Assembly: GCF_035920345.1 (NCBI RefSeq)
Contig: NZ_CP109149.1
Span: 1,612,001-1,676,000 of the forward strand
Length of the DNA: 64,000 bases
From: Nocardia vinacea
GTDB taxonomy: Bacteria > Actinomycetota > Actinomycetes > Mycobacteriales > Mycobacteriaceae
Direction: 5' to 3'
Shown here: in pieces, positions 48,141 to 57,136 of the stretch
Position numbering within the stretch: the first letter of the stretch is position 1
How the letters are laid out: each line of letters begins with the position of its first letter
Position numbers and translations under genes: made by a program
Notes under the pieces: generated by a model
Told to the model about the DNA's origin: nothing
Seen by the model: only the letters and a program-made list of their open reading frames with translations
Database searches by the model: none

Positions 48141-49676
48141 TCATCGGTCGACCAACTCGCGGTGGATATGGGCGAGTACACGGGGCAGCTCCTCCACCCG
48201 CAGGATCCGGCGCGACCGGCGCGCGGCGAATACCTCGGGCAGCGGATCGACGCGGGTCGGGCCGACGGCGAGGTAGTAGATCGCGACGCCCGCGTCGTCG
48301 GCTTCCTCGATGGCGTGCGCGACATCGGCCCAGGCGTAGCGGCCCTCGTAGCCTTCGTCGGACATCAGGCCGTCGCCGATCACGATGATCAAGCGTCGTT
48401 CCGAAGGCTGTTCGAGCAGGCGACGGGTCAGGTGCCGCAGTGGCGCGCCGAGGCGGGTGTAGCCGCCGGTGATCAGGCCGAGACTGCTCGGGTCCACGAA
48501 ACGGGCATCGTCGAAATCCTTCAGGCAGCGCACCTCGACCCGATGGCGGGTATTGCCGGTGAAGACGAACAGTCCGTGGCGTTCCCGGGCGAGCGTCATG
48601 GCTCGGGAAAGGGCGTCGGCGCAGGACAATTCGAGTCGAAAGATACGGCCGCCGTGTACGCCGAGGGAAGAACTGCCGTCCAGGAGTACGGCGGTGGTGA
48701 CGTCACGGGACCCGGGCAGCAGCTCGCGGAACACCTTCGGCTCGGCCGCCGCACCGGAGATCGTGTCGACGTAATGGCCTACATACCGGTCGATATCGAG
48801 GTCCGACCCGTCCTCGAGGCCGCTGCGCATGGCCCTGTGGGTATGTTCTTCGAACCAGCGGCGGATATCGGGGGAGACCGGGGCGAGCGGTCGCGGTCGG
48901 GTGGGATGTTTGTGTTCCAGCACCGCGACGTGGTCGCGCAGAAAGCTTTTCGTCCACAGGTTCCATTCCGGATAGGGCAGGCCCGCGCGTTGATCGGCTC
49001 GGATTTCGACGTCTTCGTTCTCCGGTCGGCTCGGCGGGGGCAAGTTGGTATTGCGGCTGCCGCCGTCACCGCCGACGGGTACCGACATGACGCGATAGGA
49101 GTCGCTGCGCGTAGATGTCCACGGCATCCGGGCGTATACCCGACGCGCCGCCACGGCCAACCCACCACGCGCGGGTGCGACCAGCGGGAGCTTGCCCAGC
49201 AACGGATGCCTCGGAATCTGCTGCCGAGATCGCGCCAAACCCAGTGCACGGTCCAGTATTTCGTCGCCTTCGAGATCATGGTCGGCGATTTCGAGGTGGG
49301 GCAGCAGCCGACGGAGCTCGGGCAGCAGGCCCGGGAGCCGGTCGGCGATCCAACCCGCCGCCACGCCGCCCTCGACGATCGACAGCGCACCCAGTTCCCG
49401 CGGTGACAACTCGTGCAACGGGTATCGCGCGATGCGGTCCTTCGACGGCGAACACTGCAGTGCCACACCGCATGTCAGCGTTGCCCTGGTCCAGTCCGGC
49501 GCGACGGGTGGATATGGGACCTGGACGACGCTGCGGTTGGTGTTCAGGCCGAAACTGCGCCGCGCACCGGTCACCAGCCGCACGCCCTCCCGACGCCGCC
49601 CGGAGAATGCGACGGCAGTGACCGCGCAACTGCGCTCGATCGACAGCCCTGCCACCGCACCGTTCATGACGGACAT
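48141..49676 (-). CDS. NorD-like von Willebrand factor A protein
   Basis: This 511-residue protein has a long N-terminal region and a C-terminal vWA domain with the MIDAS motif DGSSS at 333-337 and a further Asp in IVIGDGLMSDEGY. This is the NorD/CbbO partner type for the adjacent NorQ-like ATPase. The start at 49676 is not certain (in-frame ATG also at 49667). Length is close to NorD proteins of proteobacteria (about 600) but shorter. Confidence 0.87.
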   Translation of the reverse strand: MSVMNGAVAGLSIERSCAVTAVAFSGRRREGVRLVTGARRSFGLNTNRSVVQVPYPPVAPDWTRATLTCGVALQCSPSKDRIARYPLHELSPRELGALSIVEGGVAAGWIADRLPGLLPELRRLLPHLEIADHDLEGDEILDRALGLARSRQQIPRHPLLGKLPLVAPARGGLAVAARRVYARMPWTSTRSDSYRVMSVPVGGDGGSRNTNLPPPSRPENEDVEIRADQRAGLPYPEWNLWTKSFLRDHVAVLEHKHPTRPRPLAPVSPDIRRWFEEHTHRAMRSGLEDGSDLDIDRYVGHYVDTISGAAAEPKVFRELLPGSRDVTTAVLLDGSSSLGVHGGRIFRLELSCADALSRAMTLARERHGLFVFTGNTRHRVEVRCLKDFDDARFVDPSSLGLITGGYTRLGAPLRHLTRRLLEQPSERRLIIVIGDGLMSDEGYEGRYAWADVAHAIEEADDAGVAIYYLAVGPTRVDPLPEVFAARRSRRILRVEELPRVLAHIHRELVDR

Positions 49677-49701
49677 CCACTGCCGCCGGGCCCGGACCTG
49701 C

Positions 49702-49800
49702 TCAGAAGGTGCCGATATTCTTCATGATCCAGTACCAGAACGCGATGATCAGCAGCACCGCGCCCCACGCGAGGGCGATGCGCACGAGGTCCAACAGCAT
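49702..49800 (-). CDS. 32-residue single-helix membrane protein
   Basis: ATG at 49800 has GGAG at 8-base spacing. The peptide MLLDLVRIALAWGAVLLIIA continues FWYWIMKNIGTF: one helix with an aromatic, positively charged end. It is the first gene after the TetR gene and 25 bases before the NorD-like gene. Together with the 39-residue protein it suggests a multi-subunit membrane complex built by the operon. Confidence 0.7.
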   Translation of the reverse strand: MLLDLVRIALAWGAVLLIIAFWYWIMKNIGTF

Positions 49801-49860
49801 GGCCGTATCTCCATATTCGTCGGTTCGAAGTGGGTCGATGGGTGGTCCGCGATGGTTGCT

Positions 49861-50469
49861 TCATCGGGGCTCCAGACTGCGCAGGACGGTGACCAGGTAG
49901 TTGTCGAGTACATTGGCGCGCAACGCCTTCGAGCCCGAGGTCGTAGTCAGCAGGGCGTAGAGCCCGAGCAGAAAGAACACCGCACTGTGGTAGGGATCCA
50001 CGGCGATCTCGGCCTCGCCCTGATTGCGGGCGCGCTGGATCTCCTCGACCACCAGGACGATCACGGGATGTTCCCGCCATTCGTCGTCCAGTGGCCGTGT
50101 CGGCGAGAAGTGAATCGCGAGCAGCTCTTTGAACAGCAGGCTGCCCAGGCGGCGTTCGAGACCGACTATCAGCTGAATCGTTTTCCGCAGCGCCGATTCG
50201 AGATGGTGCGGTGCGGCGAGAAACCGGGTGAGTTCCTTGGCGATCCGGGCTTCCTCGCGTGCCTCCAGCTCCAGCAGCGCGTGCTCTTTGCTGGGGAAGT
50301 GGAAATAGAAGGTGCCGCGCGCAACGCCCGCCGCCTCGACGATCGTCCCGATATCGGCATCGGCCATGCCGACGTTCTTGAATTCGGCGATGGCGGCATC
50401 GAATACCCGCTGCCGGGTCTGCAGACGCTGGGCTTCCCGGCCCTGGGGCTTGTCCTGAACTTCGCTCAT
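49861..50469 (-). CDS. TetR family regulator of the NorQ/NorD operon
   Basis: This 202-residue regulator starts at ATG 50469 (MSEVQDKPQGREAQ). The HTH reads ADIGTIVEAAGVARGTFYFHFPSKEHALLE. The C-terminal domain is of the general ligand-binding type. Two matching TGAC-type palindromes lie upstream of its own start (50494 and 50608), predicting autoregulation. It is collinear with and 60 bases from the downstream operon, so it may be its first gene. Confidence 0.9.
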   Translation of the reverse strand: MSEVQDKPQGREAQRLQTRQRVFDAAIAEFKNVGMADADIGTIVEAAGVARGTFYFHFPSKEHALLELEAREEARIAKELTRFLAAPHHLESALRKTIQLIVGLERRLGSLLFKELLAIHFSPTRPLDDEWREHPVIVLVVEEIQRARNQGEAEIAVDPYHSAVFFLLGLYALLTTTSGSKALRANVLDNYLVTVLRSLEPR

Positions 50470-50493
50470 GCGCAAATTTCTAACTTCTATCGC

Positions 50494-50505
50494 TGACGGG
50501 TGTCA
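50494..50505. promoter_or_regulatory. TetR operator copy 1 (TGACGGGTGTCA)
   Basis: This imperfect palindrome is followed by ATGAAG and is only 25 bases before the TetR start. The neighbouring bases match copy 2 (C-TGAC.G.TGTCA.TGAA). Confidence 0.55.
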
Positions 50506-50607
50506 ATGAAGAACGGTGCGCACGGTACTGACGTGCACCGAAATGTGTTCTCCAGCTTGCGATTTGCTATCGCGGAACGAATCCGCGAATTGCCGCTCAG
50601 AACATAC

Positions 50608-50619
50608 TGACAGATGTCA
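50608..50619. promoter_or_regulatory. TetR operator copy 2 (TGACAGATGTCA)
   Basis: Arms TGACA/TGTCA around GA form a perfect palindrome, followed by TTGAAT. It shares 14 of 19 aligned positions with copy 1. A third half-like CGTCAATGAA follows at 50628. Confidence 0.55.
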
Positions 50620-50646
50620 TTGAATCGCGTCAATGAAATCGATGGA

Positions 50647-51570
50647 TCAGCGGGGAGCCTGATCACTGCCGTTCAGGACGTCGTCCAGCGCCGTCAGCCG
50701 CGCCTGGAGAAAGGCTCGCGAGATGGGCGCCCAGGTCTCGATCAGATCGAAGCCGTGGTACGCGCCGGGCACCACGTGCACCGTGCAGGGGACACCGGCG
50801 CGGCGCAGGCGTTCGGCATAGGCGATGTTCTCGTCGTGGAACAGATCGTTGGTGCCGACGCCGATCCAGGCCGGGCAGACCCCGGACAGGTTCTCGTATC
50901 GGGCCGGCGCGGCCAACGGTGGCACCGCACCGGACGCGGCCGGGCCCAGGTAGGAGTGCCATCCGAAGCGGTTGCTCCGCGGGCTCCACAGACGTAGTCC
51001 ACGGTGGTCGATATCGGTGCGCTCGGTGGTCCGGTCGTCCAGCATCGGATAGGACAGCACCTGCAGTACCGGGAGCACCTCGGCGCGTTCGCGGGCCAGC
51101 AGTGCCAGGGCGGCGGCAAGGCCACCGCCTGCGCTCTCCCCGGCGAGCGCGATGCGTTCCGAATCGACGTCCGGCTGGTCGGTGAGCCAGCGCAGCGCGG
51201 CATAGCAGTCCTCGAGCGGTGTCGGGAAAGGGTGCTCGGGCGCCAGCCGGTATTCCACCGATGCCGCGACGACGCCCAGCCGGTTGGCGACTCGGCGGCA
51301 GAAGCTATCGCCCATTGCGGCGGTGCCGATGACGTAGCCGCCCCCGTGGATGAATAGCAGGCCGGGTGCCGGGCATCGGACCTGCGCCGGTCGGAACACT
51401 CGCACCGAGACATGCGCGTCGACCGTTTCGACTGTCCCGCCCGACGGTCGGGTGCGCCCGATGAGATTCGTCAGCTTGCGGACCGGGCCGAGCGTGCGCG
51501 CACCGACCGCCGAGCGCGGCAGGAACCGTGCGATGCGGAGTTCGGGGTGGAAGGCGGCATCCGAACCCAT
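50647..51570 (-). CDS. Alpha/beta hydrolase, hormone-sensitive lipase family
   Basis: This 307-residue esterase has the oxyanion-hole motif HGGG at 75-78, nucleophile Ser146 in GESAGG, and probable Asp242 and His272 (GAYHGF). Related mycobacterial LipN/LipW-type enzymes cleave short acyl esters. There is no signal peptide. It is in the catabolic region between the NorQ/NorD operon and the aldehyde dehydrogenase, and probably cleaves an ester of the substrate or an intermediate (inferred). Confidence 0.92.
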   Translation of the reverse strand: MGSDAAFHPELRIARFLPRSAVGARTLGPVRKLTNLIGRTRPSGGTVETVDAHVSVRVFRPAQVRCPAPGLLFIHGGGYVIGTAAMGDSFCRRVANRLGVVAASVEYRLAPEHPFPTPLEDCYAALRWLTDQPDVDSERIALAGESAGGGLAAALALLARERAEVLPVLQVLSYPMLDDRTTERTDIDHRGLRLWSPRSNRFGWHSYLGPAASGAVPPLAAPARYENLSGVCPAWIGVGTNDLFHDENIAYAERLRRAGVPCTVHVVPGAYHGFDLIETWAPISRAFLQARLTALDDVLNGSDQAPR

Positions 51571-51596
51571 TGTGGTTCGTCCTCTCGCGGCTGCCG

Positions 51597-52037
51597 TCAG
51601 GCGACCAGGTCGTCCGACTCGAACGGGGCGAAGAATGCGCCCATTCCGCGTCCGGTCAGTGCGTCGCCAAGCGCGACGAAATCATAGGACGGACCCGGGT
51701 CCCCGCCGACGCGGCAGACTTCGACCAAGGCGTCGTGGTCGGCCAGCAGCGCACGGTGGATACGGATGAGATCGGCATCGAGCGATCCCGTCCGTCGCTC
51801 CGCGTACGCGACCATCAGATACAGACACAGCTGCTGTGCCGGGGTATCCGGATGTGGGTCGAGTCCGCGCGACAGTTTCGTCCGTAAAGCGTCGAAGGTC
51901 TGCTCGATGTAGTACAGGAATACCGGCCGCGGGCTGTGCAGGATCTTCGTCCGCACTTGATCGGCCAGCGCCTCGGCCGCGCTGAGCAGGGCCTGCACGG
52001 TTCGCGGTGTAAGACCGGGGACCTCGTTGTCGCTCAT
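51597..52037 (-). CDS. Conserved hypothetical protein, all-helical
   Basis: This 146-residue protein starts at ATG 52037 (MSDNEVPG), with AGGAGAG upstream. It is predicted mostly helical (VQALLSAAEALADQVRTKIL ... DALRTKLSRGLD), without Cys clusters, signal or membrane segment. Family unknown. It is 26 bases upstream of the lipase gene, probably cotranscribed, with a regulon-like dyad (52129-52145) about 90 bases before it. Confidence 0.6.
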   Translation of the reverse strand: MSDNEVPGLTPRTVQALLSAAEALADQVRTKILHSPRPVFLYYIEQTFDALRTKLSRGLDPHPDTPAQQLCLYLMVAYAERRTGSLDADLIRIHRALLADHDALVEVCRVGGDPGPSYDFVALGDALTGRGMGAFFAPFESDDLVA

Positions 52038-52399
52038 CTTCTCTCCTAGCGCAACGGCCCCGGATCGTGACATGTGCACCGGGGCTCAATGTCGAGCGTG
52101 AGCCGGCTCCACCGCTCTTGTGGCATTAACTGTAAACCATTCAGTATGCTGCCGCAAGTAAGTGATGGTGCGCTGCTCACGCAGGGGATTCGGCCGCGGG
52201 AGCGGCGAAATCGCTGGCCGTCGAGTCGGTCGTTCACGTGTTCGCCGCCTCTGGGTGGTGTTACAGTTAGCATTACTGGATGGGCAACTAATGCATATCG
52301 CCGTGCCCGAACGCGGCGGCGGAAGACGGGTTCGAGTGGGGTCGGCCTTCGGCGGTGATGCTCGATCTCAGCTGAGTTCCGACTGGAAAGACGTCACGC
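52038..52399. other. Divergent promoter region with regulon dyad
   Basis: No gene is seen. The region separates the hypothetical/lipase unit from the aldehyde dehydrogenase gene. It contains the dyad at 52129-52145 and a single half-site TTACAGT at 52261-52267. Confidence 0.55.
52129..52145. promoter_or_regulatory. Regulon operator (ACTGTA-AACCA-TTCAGT)
   Basis: One mismatch from the perfect dyad ACTGTA-N5-TACAGT, with the extended right flank AT as in the copy at 62032. It can serve the divergent hypothetical/lipase and aldehyde dehydrogenase promoters. Confidence 0.7.
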
Positions 52400-53908
52400 A
52401 TGAGCACTGGAACCACCGGACAGTCGATCGGCGACACCGCAGCGGACCGGCCGCTGGCGCCGGCCGCGATCCTGGAATTGCAGCGGCAGGCCTATCTGCG
52501 GGAGGGGCCGCCCTCGGCCGCGGTTCGTCGGCGCCGGATCGACCGATTGCTCGCCATGGTCCTGGATAACCTCGATTCGTATGTCGACGCGCTGGCTCGC
52601 GATTTCGGCACCCGATCCCGAACCGGGACTCTGTTCGCCGAGATCATGGGCATGTTCTCGACCATCGAGCACACCCGCTCGCATATCGGCAAGTGGATGC
52701 GTGCCCGCAATCCCAAGTTGACGGCTCGCCTGTACGGGATCCGTGCCCAGGTGCAACCCACGCCGCTCGGTGTGGTCGGCATCATCGGGCCCTGGAATTT
52801 CCCCCTCCAACTGGTCGTCGTGCCCGCCGCGGCCGCCTTCGCCGCCGGTAATCGGGTCATGATCAAGATGTCGGAGATCACCGCGCATACCGCGGAGCTC
52901 ACCCGATCACTGGCGCCCGAGTATTTCGACCAGTCCGAGCTGGCGGTGGTGACCGGTGGACCCGACGTTGCCGCCGCCTTCGCCGAACTGCCGTTCGACC
53001 ATCTGTTCTTCACCGGATCGACCCGCGTCGGCCGACTGGTGCAGCGGGCCGCCGCGGCGAATCTGGTCCCGGTGACCTTGGAACTCGGTGGGAAGAATCC
53101 GGTGGTCGTGGCGCCGAATGCCGATATCACCCGGGCGGCCGCCCGGCTCGCCCGCGCGCGGATGGTCAACGGTGGGCAGGTCTGCGTGAGTCCCGACTAC
53201 GTTTTCGTGCCCGAGGACCGCATCGACGCCTTCGCCGACGCGGTCGGTGCGAGTTTTCGGGATATGTTCCCGGCCATCGCGGCTGACGAGGACTACACGG
53301 CCTGCGTCGACCAGGCCAACTACGACAGGGTTCGCGCCCTCATAGACGAGGCACGTGCCCGAGGAGCGCGAGTCGAACAGATCGTGCCGCCGGGCGAGAC
53401 GCTGCCCGACCCGAGCACGCGGAAGATCCCGCCGACCGTCGTCCGCGACATTGCCGATGACATGCGGATCGCCACCGAGGAAATCTTCGGACCGGTTCTC
53501 GTCCTGCGGCCGTATTCGAAGCTCACCGATGTCGTCGACCACCTGAGTGGTGGGCACTCGCCGCTGGTCGCCTACTGGTACGGACCCGGCGGGCGGGACT
53601 TCCGCACCTTCGTCAGGAATACGCGCAGCGGCGGCGTCTCCCGTAACGACTTCGCGCTCAATATGTTTCCGGAGGACGCACCCTTCGGTGGGGTCGGGGC
53701 CAGCGGTATGGGGGCATATCGCGGGAAGGCGGGTTTCGACACCTTCACCCATTACCGCACCGTGGTCGGCACCGACCTCCCATTCGTCGTCACAGCGCTG
53801 GCCGCGCCGCCGTTCCCGCGGTTCATCGGCCGCATCATCGATGTCGCGGTACGCGTCGCACACCGGCGTACGCGTCGCCGTCTCGGCGTTCGCGGCTCCG
53901 GACGATGA
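52400..53908 (+). CDS. Aldehyde dehydrogenase (coniferyl-aldehyde type)
   Basis: This 502-residue NAD(P)-dependent aldehyde dehydrogenase has the motifs PWNFPLQL, FTGSTRVG, catalytic Glu228 (LELGGKNP) and catalytic Cys262 (GGQVCVSPDY). The C-terminal membrane-prone segment and the SPDY motif match class 3/coniferyl aldehyde dehydrogenases, which often act on hydrophobic or aromatic aldehydes. It likely forms the acid that the following acyl-CoA synthetase activates. Confidence 0.94.
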   Translation: MSTGTTGQSIGDTAADRPLAPAAILELQRQAYLREGPPSAAVRRRRIDRLLAMVLDNLDSYVDALARDFGTRSRTGTLFAEIMGMFSTIEHTRSHIGKWMRARNPKLTARLYGIRAQVQPTPLGVVGIIGPWNFPLQLVVVPAAAAFAAGNRVMIKMSEITAHTAELTRSLAPEYFDQSELAVVTGGPDVAAAFAELPFDHLFFTGSTRVGRLVQRAAAANLVPVTLELGGKNPVVVAPNADITRAAARLARARMVNGGQVCVSPDYVFVPEDRIDAFADAVGASFRDMFPAIAADEDYTACVDQANYDRVRALIDEARARGARVEQIVPPGETLPDPSTRKIPPTVVRDIADDMRIATEEIFGPVLVLRPYSKLTDVVDHLSGGHSPLVAYWYGPGGRDFRTFVRNTRSGGVSRNDFALNMFPEDAPFGGVGASGMGAYRGKAGFDTFTHYRTVVGTDLPFVVTALAAPPFPRFIGRIIDVAVRVAHRRTRRRLGVRGSGR

Positions 53909-53955
53909 ATCCGAGCGCCGGACTCGAAATCTTCCCGAGATCTGTTGTAATCATT

Positions 53956-53972
53956 ACTGTATAGCTTACAGT
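53956..53972. promoter_or_regulatory. Regulon operator, perfect dyad (ACTGTA-TAGCT-TACAGT)
   Basis: Perfect 6-bp arms around a 5-base spacer, 48 bases before the acyl-CoA synthetase start. It defines the consensus used in this annotation. Confidence 0.75.
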
Positions 53973-54020
53973 TGCATCGTCAGACTGCGTCGTACGCAGC
54001 ACACGACCGAGGAGCCACCG

Positions 54021-55697
54021 TTGTCTCGTTCCGTGACCAGATCAGAACCGTCCACGTCGCAATTCACGCTCGCGGCGGCCGCCGATGCCGCCGCGGCCGC
54101 CATCCCGGATCGGGAACTCATCTGCCAGGGCGATCGGCGCCACACGAACGCGCAGATCGCCGAGCGGTCCAAGCGGTTGGCGGCCTACCTGCACGCCCAG
54201 GGACTGGGCTGCCACACCGAACGCTCGGCACTCGCCGACCACGAGGTCGGGCAGGACCTGCTGGGGATCTACGCCCACAACGGACACGAGTACGTGGAGG
54301 CGATGATGGGCGCCTTCCGGGCGCGGGTCGCACCGTTCAACGTCAACTACCGATATGTCGAGAACGAACTGCGGCATCTGCTGGCGCATGCCGGTGCGAC
54401 CGCGCTGATCTATCACGCCGCGTTCGCGCCACGGCTCGCCGAGGTGCTGTCCGAGCTGCCGACGCTGCGCGTACTGATCCAGATTGCCGACGAGTCGGGT
54501 AACGAATTGCTGGACGGCGCAGTCGATTACGAGACTGTCATCGCCTCGACCGCACCGGAACCGCTGCCCGTACAGCCATCTCCCGACGATCTCTACGTCC
54601 TCTACACCGGCGGCACCACCGGTATGCCCAAAGGTGTGTTGTGGCGCCAGCACGACATCTTCATGGCGGCCTGCGGCGGGCGGGATATGTTCAGCGGATC
54701 GCTCATCGGGTCCTATGACGAGGTCGCCGCCCGGGCGGCCGCGAATCCCGGTGTACCAATCATGCTGCTGCCCCCGCTGATCCACGGTGCGGCGCAGTGG
54801 GCCGTCCTTACCGCGATGATGACCGGGGGGACCGTCGTGCTGTCCTCGGTCGTGAAGCATCTCGATGCCGACGAGATCGTGCGCGCCATCGAGCGGGAGC
54901 GGGTCGCGATTCTGGTCGTGGTCGGTGACGCGATGGCCCGTCCGCTGCTCGCCGCGATCGAGTCGAGTTCGGCCGACGTATCGTCGCTGGTGGCTGTGGC
55001 CAGCGGCGGTGCTGTGCTGAGTCCGTCGGCCAAAGAGCAGTGGATCGCGGCGATTCCCGGTCTGGTCGTGATGGACGCCGTCGGTTCCTCGGAGGGCGGT
55101 ACCCAGCTGAATCACGTCTCGGCGTCCGGATCCGTATCGACCGGCACGTTCATGGCGGGCGCGGATACCTGTGTGGTGGCCGAAGATTTCGGTTCGGTGC
55201 TGGCAGCGGGCCACGACGGTATCGGATGGCTCGCGCAGCGTCGCTTCACACCGCTCGGGTACAAGGGCGACGCCGCCAAGACCGCGATCACCTTCCCGGT
55301 CATCGACGGTGCGCGATACGTGCTGCCCGGCGATCGGGCACGGCTGCTGGCAGACGGATCCATCGAACTGCTGGGGCGTGATTCGGTCACGATCAACTCC
55401 GGCGGCGAGAAGATTTTCGTGGAGGAGGTCGAGCTGGCGATCTCGTCGCATCCGGCCGTCGCCGACGTCGTGGTGGTGGGCCGCCCGAGCGAGCGATGGG
55501 GCCAGGAGGTCGTCGCGATCATCGCCCCAGCCGAGGGGGCCGAGCCGGGTGCCGAGGAACTGATCGCCCACGCCGCGGAATCCATTGCGCGGTACAAGCT
55601 TCCGAAGGCGGTGGTGTTCTGCCCGGAGATCGTGCGCAGTCCGGTGGGCAAGGCCGACTACCGCTGGGCGCGCGAACAAGCGATCGCCGCGGGCTGA
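54021..55697 (+). CDS. Acyl-CoA synthetase (AMP-forming, FadD-type)
   Basis: This 558-residue ligase starts at the TTG at 54021, chosen because GAGGAG is 6-7 bases upstream and it directly follows the operator. The AMP-binding motif is YTGGTTGMPKG near residue 194; the hinge and C-terminal Lys region reads SIARYKLPKAVVFC. It activates a carboxylic acid to its CoA thioester via an acyl-adenylate. Context (aldehyde dehydrogenase before, acyl-CoA dehydrogenase after) points to side-chain beta-oxidation; chain or ring type is unknown. Confidence 0.93.
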   Translation: MSRSVTRSEPSTSQFTLAAAADAAAAAIPDRELICQGDRRHTNAQIAERSKRLAAYLHAQGLGCHTERSALADHEVGQDLLGIYAHNGHEYVEAMMGAFRARVAPFNVNYRYVENELRHLLAHAGATALIYHAAFAPRLAEVLSELPTLRVLIQIADESGNELLDGAVDYETVIASTAPEPLPVQPSPDDLYVLYTGGTTGMPKGVLWRQHDIFMAACGGRDMFSGSLIGSYDEVAARAAANPGVPIMLLPPLIHGAAQWAVLTAMMTGGTVVLSSVVKHLDADEIVRAIERERVAILVVVGDAMARPLLAAIESSSADVSSLVAVASGGAVLSPSAKEQWIAAIPGLVVMDAVGSSEGGTQLNHVSASGSVSTGTFMAGADTCVVAEDFGSVLAAGHDGIGWLAQRRFTPLGYKGDAAKTAITFPVIDGARYVLPGDRARLLADGSIELLGRDSVTINSGGEKIFVEEVELAISSHPAVADVVVVGRPSERWGQEVVAIIAPAEGAEPGAEELIAHAAESIARYKLPKAVVFCPEIVRSPVGKADYRWAREQAIAAG

Positions 55698-55786
55698 GCA
55701 GTCAGCGCCCGGAGGACGTCACCACGCAGGGCCCCGCCAGGCGAGATCGGATACAGCTGATTCGCGACAGAGATAAGGGAACCGAA

Positions 55787-56968
55787 GTGGACTTTGCCAG
55801 GGTCGAGCCGACCGCCGAAGATCAGGAATTCCTCGACCGGGCCCGGGATTTCCTCGCGGCCACTGTGACCGAGGATGTGCTGCGCCGCGCGCACGAGTCC
55901 GGCGACGGATTCGTCGAGGAGCTGCATCTGGCGATGGGGGCGCAGGGGTGGCTCGAGCGGGAGGTGAACAGCGCGGCAGACGGGGGACTGACGCCGGTGC
56001 AGCGCCGGAGCTGGGATCTCGAGCGGCGCCGGGCCAAGGTGCCGCTGGTGACCTGGGGCGCCACCATGATGATCCTGCGGGCGGTGCGAGAGTTCGGCTC
56101 ACCGGAGCTGCTCGAAGAGGTGCTGCCCGGGGTGTATCGCGGTGAGATCCGGTTCGCCATGGGCTACACCGAACCCGAGGGCGGATCCGATATCGCCGCC
56201 TGTGCGACGCGGGCGGTGTGCGCGGGTGCGGACTGGATTGTCAACGGGCAGAAGATGTTCACCTCCGGCGCGCACAACTGCGGGTACGTATTCCTGCTGA
56301 CCAATACCGATCCGGATGGGCGCAGACACCGCAATCTGACCATGTTCCTGGTGCCGCTGGACTTGCCCGGCATCGACATACAGGGTCTGCGAACCGTCGA
56401 CGGTGAACGCACCAATATCACCTATTACCAGGATGTTCGGGTGCCGGACCGCTACCGGCTCGGCGAGGTGAACGACGGCTGGCGGGTGCTCAACGGTCCG
56501 TTGTCGGCCGAGCACGGCGCCGACGGCGCCGATCCGAACGGGCTGGCCGATATTGCGATCATGAGCGGCTTCGGCACCACGATGGCCCTGACCGCCGACC
56601 GCGTGACGGCGGTGGCCGCCGAGACCGGGCCCGACGGGCGTCGGCGACTCGACGACGGATCGATCGCCTACCGGCTCGGCCGGGCCCATGCCCGCATCGA
56701 GGCGGCACTGAGCGCACCGAGCCTGTTCGGGCGCGTGGCCATCGCGCAGACCATGCGGGATATTGCCCCGGACCTCATGGACGTCCTCGGTGACGGGTCG
56801 GCGCTGCCGGTGGATGACGCGGGCGCGGTGGCCGACGGCGCGGCCGAATATCTCTACCGGTGGGCACCGTTGATCGGCATCTACGGCGGGACCCTGGATG
56901 TATTCCGCAATATGATCGCGCAATACATTCTCGGGCTGGGACGTCCGAACTACTCTGCGATGAAATAG
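55787..56968 (+). CDS. Acyl-CoA dehydrogenase
   Basis: This 393-residue FAD enzyme forms 2-enoyl-CoA. The GTG at 55787 has AAGGGA 6 bases before and is preferred over upstream frames. Motifs: MGYTEPEGGSD (substrate/FAD) and the C-terminal IYGGTLDVFRNMIAQYILG. In the YEGT motif the position of the medium-chain-type catalytic Glu is Gly, so the base must be elsewhere or the protein needs a partner subunit; no partner gene is adjacent. It is 89 bases from the synthetase gene. Confidence 0.92.
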   Translation: MDFARVEPTAEDQEFLDRARDFLAATVTEDVLRRAHESGDGFVEELHLAMGAQGWLEREVNSAADGGLTPVQRRSWDLERRRAKVPLVTWGATMMILRAVREFGSPELLEEVLPGVYRGEIRFAMGYTEPEGGSDIAACATRAVCAGADWIVNGQKMFTSGAHNCGYVFLLTNTDPDGRRHRNLTMFLVPLDLPGIDIQGLRTVDGERTNITYYQDVRVPDRYRLGEVNDGWRVLNGPLSAEHGADGADPNGLADIAIMSGFGTTMALTADRVTAVAAETGPDGRRRLDDGSIAYRLGRAHARIEAALSAPSLFGRVAIAQTMRDIAPDLMDVLGDGSALPVDDAGAVADGAAEYLYRWAPLIGIYGGTLDVFRNMIAQYILGLGRPNYSAMK

Positions 56969-57086
56969 TCCCGGAACCACGCCCCGCGCGGATGCGCAGC
57001 ACCAGGCATATCTAGCGGGGGATGATTTCGGCTTGTATCGCACACGGGATATGCCGGAGCTATAGCTCTGGTGTAGCCATACCAGA

Positions 57087-57120
57087 TTCGTCGTCCCGGG
57101 GCCCCGGCCGGGACGACGAA
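57087..57120. terminator. Bidirectional terminator between acyl-CoA dehydrogenase and TetR genes
   Basis: Perfect 13-bp arms, TTCGTCGTCCCGG and its complement, surround an 8-base GC loop. The two genes converge here, so both transcripts can end at this hairpin. No U-tract. Confidence 0.82.
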
Positions 57121-57136
57121 CGGTATCGGACAGGTT

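Noticed and set aside
52261..52283. Possible second regulon dyad before the aldehyde dehydrogenase (TTACAGT ... TTACTGG).
   Set aside because: Only one half-site is good, and the second is in the wrong orientation for the 5-base dyad.
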